A DNA stretch of 19,149 nucleotides. Origin: DATFPK01 sp035264885 (GTDB lineage: Bacteria > Actinomycetota > Thermoleophilia > Solirubrobacterales > 70-9). A program made the translations under genes and the position numbers. Where the stretch lies: NCBI GenBank assembly GCA_035264885.1, contig DATFPK010000068.1:1-19149 (forward strand), read 5' to 3'. This document shows positions 6,464-13,143 of this stretch, piece after piece; the first letter of the stretch is position 1, and every line of letters starts with the position of its first letter. Below the pieces are notes generated by a model. That model searched no databases and was not told where the DNA came from. It saw nothing but the letters and a program-made list of their open reading frames with translations.

Positions 6464-8436
6464 GAAGCGGGCTGGTCGGCCTCGACCTGCTCCTTGAGCT
6501 GGTCGACGACGCCGGGGTCGCGAAGGGTGCTGACGTCGCCCAGGTCCTCGCCGGCGGCGATGTCGCGGAGCAGGCGGCGCATGATCTTGCCCGACCTGGT
6601 CTTCGGCAGATCGTCGGCGAAGTAGATTCGCTTCGGCCTCGCGAGCTTGCCGATCTTGCCGGCGACGTGCTCGCGCAGCTCCGCCGCGAAGTCGTCGTCG
6701 CCCCGCTGGTCTCCCTCCGTCGTCACGAAGGCGACGATCGCCTGCCCGCTGTCCTCGTCGGCGGCCCCGATCACGGCGGCCTCGGCGACGTTCGAGTGGC
6801 TCACCAGCGCCGACTCGACCTCCATCGTCGAAAGGCGGTGTCCCGAGACGTTGATCACGTCGTCGATCCGGCCGACGATCCAGAAGTAGCCGTCCTCGTC
6901 GCGCCGGGCGGCGTCACCTACCAGGTAGGTGTCGCGTCCGTAGCGGTCCCAGTACGTCTCGACGAACCGCTCGGGTTCCTTGTAGAGGGTCCGTGCCATC
7001 GCCGGCCAGGGCCGGGTGAGGACCAAGGTCCCGCCGCCCTCCTCGATCTCGCTGCCCTCCGAGTCGTAGATCGCGGCCCGGATGCCCGGCAGCGGCACCG
7101 TCGCCGAGCCCGGCTTGAGGGTCGTCAATCCCGGCAGCGGCGAGATCATGATCGCGCCGGTCTCAGTCTGCCACCAGGTGTCGACGACGGGGCATCGGCC
7201 GCCCCCGATCACCTCGTGGTACCAGAGCCAGGCCCGCGGGTTGATCGGCTCGCCCACCGAGCCCAGCAGCCGCAGCGAGGACAGGTCGTGCCTCTGGGGA
7301 TGCTCGGCGCCCCACTTCATGCAGGCTCTAATCGCGGTCGGTGCCGTGTAGAGGATCGTCACCCCGTAGCGCTCGACGATCTCCCACCAGCGATCCTCGC
7401 GCGGGTAGTTCGGCGCGCCCTCGTAGAGGATGCTGGTCGCGCCGTTGGCGAGTGGCCCGTAGACGATGTAGGAGTGCCCCGTGACCCAGCCGACGTCGGC
7501 GGCGCACCAGTAGACGTCGCTGTCCTCCTTCAGGTCGAACACCAGGCGGTGGGTGGCGGCGACCTGCGTCAGGTAGCCGCCGCTCGTGTGGAGGATCCCC
7601 TTCGGCTTCGCGGTCGAGCCGGACGTGTAGAGGATGTAGAGCGGGTCCTCGGCGTCCATCGGCTCCGGCGGGCACTCGGGCGGGACCTTCGCGCAGACGT
7701 CCTCCCAGAAGACGTCGCGCCCCCCGGTCATCGGGGGGTTTGTGCCGCAGCGGTCGACGACCACCACGTGCTCGAGCTTCGGCAGCGAGGGCAGGACCTC
7801 GTCGATCTTGGCCTTCATCGGCACCGGCTCGCCGCGGCGCAGGGTCGCATCGGCCGTGACCAGAAGCTTCGCGTCCGAGACGTCCATCCGCTCGCGCACC
7901 GACTCGACCGAGAAGCCGCCGAAGACGACGTTGTGGATGGCCCCGATGCGGGCGCAGGCGAGCATCGCCGCGATCGTCTCCGGCAGCATCGGCATGAAGA
8001 TGCCGACGACGTCGCCGCGCCCGACGCCGAGGTCGCGCAGGACGTTGGCGAAGCGCTGGGTGGAGTCGAGGAGGTCGGAGTACGTGACGGACACCCGTCC
8101 GCCCTCGCCAAGGTCATCCGCGTTCTCGGCCTCCCAGTGGAAGGCGACCTTGTCGCCGCGCCCCGCCTCGACGTGCCGGTCCAGGCAGTTGGCGGAGACG
8201 TTCAGCTTGCCGCCGGCGAACCACTTTGCGAACGGCGGCTCGGACCAGTCGAGAACCTCCTCCCAGGGCTCGATCCAGTCGAGCTTCTGGGCCCAGGACG
8301 CCCACCAGGTCTCGGGGTCGGCGTCGGCACGGTCGTAGATCTCCGGGTCCGACGCGTTTGCCTGCGCCGCGAACTCCTCGGGTGGCGGCAGGGTCTGCTC
8401 GGTCTTGAGGAGGACGTCCAGCTCGGGCTCGGCCAT
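6460..8436 (-). CDS. acs: Acetyl-CoA synthetase (AMP-forming)
   Basis: 658 residues, the usual length for bacterial Acs, which activates acetate with ATP and CoA to acetyl-CoA through an acetyl-AMP intermediate. Visible motifs are: the N-terminal ACS cap region; the phosphate-binding loop TSGSTAKPKG from residue 271; YWCAADVGWVTGHSYIVYGP; VDTWWQTETGAIMISPLPG; the hinge region GRIDDVINVSGHRLSTMEVES; and PKTRSGKIMRRLLRD with Lys617 at the position of the regulatory, acetylatable catalytic lysine. WWQTETG indicates acetate preference. The start chosen is the ATG at 8436, preceded at 4-bp spacing by AAGGGAG, one of the few good Shine-Dalgarno sites here; a TTG at 8469 would be upstream of that site. 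It is transcribed alone, towards the convergent membrane protein gene. Confidence 0.96.
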   Translation of the reverse strand: MAEPELDVLLKTEQTLPPPEEFAAQANASDPEIYDRADADPETWWASWAQKLDWIEPWEEVLDWSEPPFAKWFAGGKLNVSANCLDRHVEAGRGDKVAFHWEAENADDLGEGGRVSVTYSDLLDSTQRFANVLRDLGVGRGDVVGIFMPMLPETIAAMLACARIGAIHNVVFGGFSVESVRERMDVSDAKLLVTADATLRRGEPVPMKAKIDEVLPSLPKLEHVVVVDRCGTNPPMTGGRDVFWEDVCAKVPPECPPEPMDAEDPLYILYTSGSTAKPKGILHTSGGYLTQVAATHRLVFDLKEDSDVYWCAADVGWVTGHSYIVYGPLANGATSILYEGAPNYPREDRWWEIVERYGVTILYTAPTAIRACMKWGAEHPQRHDLSSLRLLGSVGEPINPRAWLWYHEVIGGGRCPVVDTWWQTETGAIMISPLPGLTTLKPGSATVPLPGIRAAIYDSEGSEIEEGGGTLVLTRPWPAMARTLYKEPERFVETYWDRYGRDTYLVGDAARRDEDGYFWIVGRIDDVINVSGHRLSTMEVESALVSHSNVAEAAVIGAADEDSGQAIVAFVTTEGDQRGDDDFAAELREHVAGKIGKLARPKRIYFADDLPKTRSGKIMRRLLRDIAAGEDLGDVSTLRDPGVVDQLKEQVEADQPAS

Positions 8437-8467
8437 CACTCTCCCTTCCTCGCGCTGTTCTCGGCTC

Positions 8468-8473
8468 AACCTA
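8468..8473 (-). promoter_or_regulatory. Candidate -10 element for acs
   Basis: TAGGTT on the minus strand, 31 bp before the ATG at 8436. A start about 7 bp downstream gives a leader of roughly 25 nt, which includes the AAGGGAG ribosome binding site. The hexamer at a 17-bp spacing upstream (TCGAAC) matches the -35 consensus only partly. Confidence 0.4.
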
Positions 8474-8538
8474 GCGAACCTCCCGACCTGGTTCGAGCCG
8501 TCGGCCCCGTGGAGTGGGCCGTCCCCGACTTGGAAAGC

Positions 8539-9306
8539 TCAGGGCCCGACCAGCCGGCGGACGAGGTAGCCGCCTGCGAGCAGGCCGACGCCGATCTCGA
8601 ACAGCAGGATCAGGTTCAGCCCGGTGAAGGCAAGGGGGCCGTCGATCCCGCTCGCGCCGCCGGTGCCCGAGGAGGAGCCGGCGCCCGCGCCGCCGGAGCC
8701 GCTGCCGGACCCACCCGATCCGCCCGGGCTCGCCCGCTGATCCGACGAGCCGCCCCCGGCGGAGGAGCCGCCACCGGCGCTCGCGCCGCCCCCGGACGAC
8801 CCGGAGCCGCCCGACCCGCCGCCGCCGGTGGCGCCGCGGACGACGACCGTGCCGGTCATGTTGTCGTGAAGCGCACAGATGTACGGGAAGGTCCCGGGGT
8901 CGTCGAACCGGTGCGAGTAGCGCTCGCCCTCCTCGACGACGCCGGAGTCGAAGCCGTCGCCGGTGACCGTGTGGCCTTCGGGCGCTTCGCCGACGTTGGT
9001 CCAGGTCACGGTGTCGCCAGGATCGACGCTGACGGTCTCGGGGTCGAAGAAGAAGTCCCCCATGGTCACCGCAAGCGTCGCCGATGCGGCTGCACGCCGG
9101 CGCGCCGCCGGTCTGGTCGCCACCTGGGACCGCCCCGCCGTGGCCAGAGTCGTAGTGGCCGACGCGCGGGGCGCCGCGCCGGCCGGGGCCCGGGCGACGG
9201 ACGACGGGCCCAGGCCTGCAGCGGGCTCGGCGGCCTGGGAAGGGAGCGTGACGAGTGCCGACGCCAGCGCGACGATGACGACCGGAATGACCCTGGTCCC
9301 CCTCAC
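8539..9306 (-). CDS. Secreted cupredoxin (plastocyanin-like type-1 copper protein) with LAFTG sorting signal
   Basis: 255 residues. Order: a signal peptide (VRGTRVIPVVIVALASALVTLPSQA); an Ala/Arg/Thr-rich linker to about 78; a cupredoxin domain at about 80-160 (VTMGDFFFDPETVSVDPGDTV, then HTVTGDGF, then YICALHDNMTGTVVV); a Gly/Ser linker of about 60 residues; LAFTG at 225-229; a hydrophobic helix; and a basic end (RRLVGP). The type-1 copper ligands are all present: His112, Cys144, His147 and Met150 (CxxHxxM). LAFTG plus helix plus Arg is the layout of substrates of class E sortases (LAXTG), so the copper domain is probably displayed on the cell wall. It may carry electrons or bind copper outside the cell. 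The GTG start was chosen because the signal peptide begins there and the frame further upstream is antisense to the protease gene. Confidence 0.88.
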   Translation of the reverse strand: MRGTRVIPVVIVALASALVTLPSQAAEPAAGLGPSSVARAPAGAAPRASATTTLATAGRSQVATRPAARRRAAASATLAVTMGDFFFDPETVSVDPGDTVTWTNVGEAPEGHTVTGDGFDSGVVEEGERYSHRFDDPGTFPYICALHDNMTGTVVVRGATGGGGSGGSGSSGGGASAGGGSSAGGGSSDQRASPGGSGGSGSGSGGAGAGSSSGTGGASGIDGPLAFTGLNLILLFEIGVGLLAGGYLVRRLVGP

Positions 9307-9316
9307 GGCACCAGAA

Positions 9317-9322
9317 ATCCTA
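9317..9322 (-). promoter_or_regulatory. Candidate -10 element for the cupredoxin gene
   Basis: TAGGAT on the minus strand, 10 bp before the GTG at 9306. It lies within a 32-bp divergent intergenic region and shares bases with plus-strand -10-like sequence of the protease gene. Confidence 0.45.
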
Positions 9323-9325
9323 CGG

Positions 9326-9331
9326 TAGCCT
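9326..9331 (+). promoter_or_regulatory. Candidate -10 element for the secreted protease gene (leaderless)
   Basis: TAGCCT on the plus strand, 7 bp before the GTG at 9339; TACGGT at 9321-9326 is an alternative hexamer. The intervening CGGAGAG is purine-rich but too close to the GTG for a normal ribosome binding site. Confidence 0.45.
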
Positions 9332-9338
9332 CGGAGAG

Positions 9339-10583
9339 GTGGGCGGTAGCAGCGGGAGAGGCGCAGCCGCGACGCTGGTCTGGGCGCTCGCGCTCCTGAT
9401 CGGAGCGACGGGCGCGCCCGGTGAGGGCGCCGGCGTTCGCGCGGCCTCGGCCGGGCCGCCGGCCGCGTACTGGACGCCGGCGCGGATGCGCGCGGCCGAG
9501 CCGCCCCAACTGACAGCCCCTCCCCCCTCTCCGGGAATGGGTCGGGCCGAGCATCAGTCGCCGCCGACCTTCGTCGCGCCTTCGCCGCCGGGCGGTGGCG
9601 GTTCGGCGCTGCGCCGCGGCACGGGCGGCGCGAGCGCATCGGCCTTCGGCCCCGGCTCCGAGCGCTCCTTCCCGAACCGCCTCCACGGCAGGGTCTTCGG
9701 GACCTATTCGGCGCTCGGCGACTTCAGCTGCTCGGGCACGGCGGTCAACTCCCTCGGTCGCAGCCTGGTGATCACGGCGGGCCACTGCGTCTTCGACCCG
9801 CAGACCGGCGAGTTCGCGACCAACTGGATCTTCGTGCCCGGCTACCGCGACGGACGGGCCCCCTTCGGGCGCTGGCGCGCGCGCAGCCTGCGCGCCTCCG
9901 CCCCGTGGGTGCGGGCGGAGAACATCTCATTCGACGTCGGCGCCGCCACGGTGCGACGCAACCGCAACGGCCGCGCCCTGCAGGACGTGATCGGCGGCCG
10001 GGGGATCGGTTTCGGCCAGGCTCGCGACCGCCTCTACACCTCTTACGGGTATCCCGCCGAGCTGCCCTTCGACGGCGAGCGGCTCGAGGCCTGCCGGTCT
10101 CCCTACCGCGGCGACGACCCCGACACCGACCCCCCGCGCACCATGCGGATCACCTGCGACATGACCGGCGGCTCGAGCGGCGGCGGCTGGGTCTCCGACG
10201 GCATGGTCCTGTCGCTGAACAGCTACTGCACCGGCCTCGTCCTCGTCTGCCTCGACAACACCAGCATGTACGGGCCGTACTTCGGGGACGGCGCGAAGGA
10301 CCTCTACCTCCGCAGTCGCGGCTCGCTCCCGCCGCGCTGCGCCGGCCGCCGGGTCACGCACCTGGGGGGTCGCGGCGTCCAGCGCCTGACGGGGACGAAG
10401 TCGGCTGACTCGATCCGCCTTGGCCCGGGCGGCGACAGCGCGCGGGGCGGCCGCGGGTCTGACCGGCTCTGCGGCGGGCCCGGACGCGACCGGCTGCGTG
10501 GCGGGCCCGGGTTCGACATCTGCATCGGCGGCCCCGGGCGCGACGTCGCGCTCGCCTGCGAGCGCCGCCGCGGCGTGCCCTAG
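9339..10583 (+). CDS. Secreted trypsin-fold serine protease with C-terminal Gly/Asp-rich repeats
   Basis: 414 residues. A signal peptide lies at the N terminus (ATLVWALALLIGATGAPGEG), followed by a proline-rich propeptide-like region to about residue 120. The protease domain covers about 120-325, with the triad His149 (TAGHC), Asp199 (ISFDVG) and Ser280 (TGGSSGGGW), as in V8-like/Glu-type S1 peptidases that cleave outside the cell. Cys residues in SCSG, AGHC, EACR, ITC and SYC could form disulfides. The last 75 residues (LTGTKSADSIRLGPGGDSARGG, then repeated GGPGRDRLRGGPGFD units) resemble calcium-binding hemolysin-type nonapeptides, but many are Arg-rich and imperfect. There is no sorting signal, so the enzyme is probably released. 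It diverges from the cupredoxin gene; shared control is an inference from the overlapping promoters. Confidence 0.85.
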   Translation: MGGSSGRGAAATLVWALALLIGATGAPGEGAGVRAASAGPPAAYWTPARMRAAEPPQLTAPPPSPGMGRAEHQSPPTFVAPSPPGGGGSALRRGTGGASASAFGPGSERSFPNRLHGRVFGTYSALGDFSCSGTAVNSLGRSLVITAGHCVFDPQTGEFATNWIFVPGYRDGRAPFGRWRARSLRASAPWVRAENISFDVGAATVRRNRNGRALQDVIGGRGIGFGQARDRLYTSYGYPAELPFDGERLEACRSPYRGDDPDTDPPRTMRITCDMTGGSSGGGWVSDGMVLSLNSYCTGLVLVCLDNTSMYGPYFGDGAKDLYLRSRGSLPPRCAGRRVTHLGGRGVQRLTGTKSADSIRLGPGGDSARGGRGSDRLCGGPGRDRLRGGPGFDICIGGPGRDVALACERRRGVP

Positions 10584-10591
10584 GGCACGCC
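10572..10591. terminator. 20-bp perfect palindrome between convergent genes, candidate bidirectional terminator
   Basis: GGCGTGCCCTAGGGCACGCC is self-complementary and would form an 8-bp GC-rich stem with a CTAG loop on either transcript. It contains the TAG stop of the protease gene and directly abuts the stop of the ThyX-family gene. There is no U-run, so termination is likely but not proven. Confidence 0.5.
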
Positions 10592-12232
10592 TCAGCCGAG
10601 CGGGTTCAGGCCCGGCGGAGCCTCGGCCTCGACCCCGGCGCCGATCCGCTTGCGCTGCGTACGGATCTCGCTGAGGATCCGCTCCAGGCGAGGCTCGCGG
10701 CTGGTGTCGACGTGGATCATCGCCGCGGCGACGGCGGGATGAACCGCGGCGATCCGCTCGTGCATGGCCTGGGCGACGGCGCGGTAGGTCGGGTGTCCCT
10801 CGCGACCTGATCGCAGCTCGATCAGGTGCATTGCCTCGCGGGCGTTCAGGTCGAGGACGTAGCGGATCCGGTACCCGAGGCAGAGCGCGTAGGGAGCGGC
10901 TTCGGACAGACCTGCGGCGGCAAGCCGCTCGTACTCGGCCCGGGAGGTCTCGAGCGCCCGATCGTATTCGTCGCCGACTCCGGCCTCGCGGACCTCCCCG
11001 GGCACACCTGCGCCGAGGTCGGGGGAAAGGCGCTGCCACTGGCAGGTCAGCATCCGGTGGCGCTGGAGGTCGCGGAAGCCGCCGTAGTCCGAGACGATCT
11101 CGAAGCGGTACCGAAGGGCTTCGAAGCCGCGTCCCGGACGGTAGCGGCGGTTGCGCCGCTCGCCGACCAGCGCCGTCAGCAGTCCGGCCCGCTCGTCGCG
11201 GGCGAGGACGTCGAGGCGGGCGCGGATCTCGGTCTCGGAGGCGGCGGCCGACTCGAAGAGGCTGGCGGCGAGCAGGTCCTCCTCGGTCCCGTCGACGTGG
11301 ATCAGCTCGACCGCCGGGGCGTCGTCATCGGTCCCGCGCCGGTCGAGACCCAGCCGAGACACCCAGTGCTCGGTCGCCTCGCGGCGCCCGCGAAGATAGG
11401 AGATCCACTCGCCGCCGCGGTCGGGCCGGTCGACCCGCGAGACGAAGCTCGGCATCACCTGCTGGAGCTCGCCGAGGATCATCTCGCCGAAGCCGCGCGC
11501 CTCGGGCAGCGGGGAGGCCATCAGTCGCATGATCAGCTGCTCGTAGGCCTGCCCCGACGCGTAGATTCCGACGTGGCTGAGGGTCGCCGCCGGCAGCAGG
11601 CCACGGAGCAGGTCGAGCGCCTTCGCGCGGATCGAGCCCTGCCAGGCGCGTTCCGGCTCGTCGCCCCGCGGCCAGCGCTCTGCCGCCCACGCCTCGACCC
11701 GCTCCAGCGAAGAGGAGTAGATCGAGAAGAGCTCGTCCATCGCCGCCGCGAACTCCGGGCCGAGCGACCCGTCGCGGTAGTAGCGGTACCCGCCCCCGGC
11801 GGTCTCGGGCAGCGGCCGGTCGTAGGGGATGTAGCGGGTCGACTGCTCGAGATAGGCGGCCAGCCGGCCCCGCTGGAGCTGCTTGGTGAGGATGTTCGAC
11901 ACCCACTCGGCGGCCACGTGCGCCCCGCCGACCTGGGCTATCGAGTCGTCCCCGTAACCGACGAACACCCGCTCATAGAGGCCCGCGGCCCGCTCGCCCT
12001 CGGCGCCGTCGAAGGGTCTGCCGCCCTGGGCCACGTCGGCCGCGAACTCCTCGAGGAAGAGCCGGCGGACGGTGCCCGAGTAGCGCGAGTACCGGGCGAA
12101 CAGGGCGCCCTTGACCGTCTCCGGGAGGTTGACCAGCGCGAAGACCGGCCGGTCGAGGTTCGTGAAGTGGGGGGCGAGGACCGCCTTCTCCTCTTCCGTG
12201 AATGCCTCGACCGGGTAGCGCACCGGCGGCAT
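10592..12232 (-). CDS. Tandem-domain ThyX family protein (FAD-dependent thymidylate synthase-like)
   Basis: 546 residues, about twice a normal ThyX (220-300), built from two ThyX-like halves. ThyX makes dTMP from dUMP using FAD and methylene-tetrahydrofolate. The signature RHRx7S with STRY-like end appears in each half in degraded form. Half one (about 20-265) has R121-G-R123 followed by LAAYLEQ and then S131-T-R-Y, keeping the Ser and STRY part but losing the central His. Half two (about 300-535) has R391-H-R393 but Arg401 where the Ser is expected, then NAREAMHLIELRSGREGHPTYRAVAQAM, matching the C-terminal ThyX NAR...ELR motif. Whether it makes dTMP is uncertain. The ATG at 12232 has a weak GAGG 6 bp upstream; a GTG at 12223 is an alternative leaderless start, 7 bp from TACGAT. 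Confidence 0.82.
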   Translation of the reverse strand: MPPVRYPVEAFTEEEKAVLAPHFTNLDRPVFALVNLPETVKGALFARYSRYSGTVRRLFLEEFAADVAQGGRPFDGAEGERAAGLYERVFVGYGDDSIAQVGGAHVAAEWVSNILTKQLQRGRLAAYLEQSTRYIPYDRPLPETAGGGYRYYRDGSLGPEFAAAMDELFSIYSSSLERVEAWAAERWPRGDEPERAWQGSIRAKALDLLRGLLPAATLSHVGIYASGQAYEQLIMRLMASPLPEARGFGEMILGELQQVMPSFVSRVDRPDRGGEWISYLRGRREATEHWVSRLGLDRRGTDDDAPAVELIHVDGTEEDLLAASLFESAAASETEIRARLDVLARDERAGLLTALVGERRNRRYRPGRGFEALRYRFEIVSDYGGFRDLQRHRMLTCQWQRLSPDLGAGVPGEVREAGVGDEYDRALETSRAEYERLAAAGLSEAAPYALCLGYRIRYVLDLNAREAMHLIELRSGREGHPTYRAVAQAMHERIAAVHPAVAAAMIHVDTSREPRLERILSEIRTQRKRIGAGVEAEAPPGLNPLG

Positions 12233-12236
12233 CGTA
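12231..12236 (-). promoter_or_regulatory. Candidate -10 element near the ThyX-family start
   Basis: TACGAT on the minus strand overlaps the ATG at 12232 and stands 7 bp before an in-frame GTG at 12223. If it is the promoter, translation begins at the GTG and the protein is three residues shorter. The geometry copies other start regions in this window. Confidence 0.35.
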
Positions 12237-12268
12237 GCCCTCGCCCCGGAGGGCAGTGGTCCGATTGA

Positions 12269-12750
12269 CGGGCGGTCGCCTCGCCCGTCTATGCGACCTA
12301 CTACGTCTTCGTCGCCCTGTTCGTGGCGCTGGTCATCGGGCGTCCCCGCGACGTCATCCTCCACCTGTCCCTGATCTCGGCGGGCCTCTTCGTACCCGTC
12401 TTCTCGGCGACAACACCGGCCGCCAGACTCTGGTGATCGCCGTGCTCCAGGCACCGACCCTCTTCGTCGTCGGGATGATCACCGCCTACCTCCAGAGCCG
12501 GCTCGCGGCGAGCCGGCAGGCGTTCCATCGGCTGGACCACGAGGACGAGCTGACGGGCGTAGGCGACTACCCGGGCCTCCACGAGCGCCTGGCCGAGGAG
12601 ATCGCCCGCCACCTCGCCGCGAGCGCGAGCCGGGCGAGGACCTGGTCGCCGGTCAGATGGCCGAACCGTGCGTTCACCTCCTTGAAGCCGTCGAGATCAA
12701 GAAGGAGCGGGAGGAGCGTGAGACCAGGGAGGCGCGGGAGGAGTAGGAGC
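12269..12750 (+). pseudogene. Broken diguanylate cyclase (membrane sensor plus GGDEF) relic with internal inversion
   Basis: The region between the ThyX and VOC genes has no intact gene but holds pieces of one. Piece 1, frame 12269-12433 (+): membrane-like sequence with VYATYYVFVALFVALVIG and LISAGLFVPVFSAT, ending in a stop at 12434. Piece 2, shifted frame, about 12400-12615 (+): LVIAVLQAPTLFVVGMITAYLQSRL, then HEDELTGVGDYPGLHERL and AEEIARH, the start of a GGDEF domain (canonical LTGLxNRRxF). Piece 3, minus strand, about 12615-12745: LLLDLDGFKEVNARFGHLTG followed by DQVLARLA, the next part of the same domain. Re-inverting piece 3 restores the normal order. The GGDEF active-site segment and the N terminus are missing, so the gene is dead. 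It would have been a membrane-bound c-di-GMP synthase. Confidence 0.75.
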
Positions 12751-12760
12751 GGGCCCGGCA

Positions 12761-12776
12761 CGGCCGGCGCCGGCCG
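12761..12776 (-). terminator. GC-rich palindrome after the VOC gene, candidate terminator of the nuo operon
   Basis: CGGCCGGCGCCGGCCG is a perfect 16-bp palindrome starting 6 bp beyond the stop of the VOC gene (read on the minus strand). It is the only strong hairpin at this operon end. No U-run follows, and the base composition makes chance palindromes more likely, so this is tentative. Confidence 0.35.
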
Positions 12777-12781
12777 GCCGC

Positions 12782-13141
12782 TCAGGCGCTGCGCGGCGGC
12801 GGCTCCTCCATCAGCTCGACGCGGTGACCGGCCGGGCCGATCGCGAACGAGCGGCGGGCCCCCCACAGCTCACGGTGGTCCTCGACGTCGAACCCCGCTG
12901 CCCGCACCCGCGCAACGACCGAGTCGAAGCCGGGCGCGACCACCGCGGCGTGGCCGAGCGGCGGCACGGTGGCCTCCTCGCTGTGGATGAGATGGATCTG
13001 GGTTCCCTCGCGCTCGAGCCAGGTCACGTAGTCGCGCAGGGGCCCGGGGGCGTCGACCCGCTTGAACCCGATCGCCTCCCAGAACTCGACCATGCGGTCC
13101 GCCTCGGCCGGCGGGATCTCGATCGAGACGTGCTGGAGCAC
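12782..13141 (-). CDS. VOC (glyoxalase/bleomycin-resistance fold) family protein
   Basis: 119 residues from a GTG 2 bp after the nuoN stop. The protein shows one VOC unit pair: HVSIEIPPAEADRMVEFWEAIGF at the N terminus, a middle HLIHSEEATVP strand, FDSVVARVRAAGFDVEDH, and the closing strand GHRVELMEE. The positions of His4, the His of IHLIH and the Glu of RVELMEE fit the metal-ligand positions of this superfamily. Members include lyases, dioxygenases and resistance proteins, and the substrate cannot be deduced. The longer frame further upstream is antisense or out-of-frame to nuoN and is not used. Its position as the last gene of the nuo operon suggests co-expression with complex I, but not a role in the complex. 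Confidence 0.82.
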   Translation of the reverse strand: MLQHVSIEIPPAEADRMVEFWEAIGFKRVDAPGPLRDYVTWLEREGTQIHLIHSEEATVPPLGHAAVVAPGFDSVVARVRAAGFDVEDHRELWGARRSFAIGPAGHRVELMEEPPPRSA

Positions 13142-13143
13142 GG

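Noticed and set aside
8660..8830. Repetitive sequence that looks like a tandem repeat array
   Set aside because: It is the Gly/Ser linker coding sequence of the cupredoxin; irregular units, not a CRISPR or genomic repeat.
6667..9399. A very long plus-strand open frame opposite acs and the cupredoxin gene
   Set aside because: It is antisense to two clear genes, rich in Arg, Gly and Pro, has no domain, and results from scarce stop codons in GC-rich DNA.
12256..12990. A plus-strand open frame covering the region between the ThyX and VOC genes as an intact protein
   Set aside because: Only its first half resembles a diguanylate cyclase; the rest is antisense to the inverted GGDEF piece and the VOC gene, so it is treated as part of a pseudogene.
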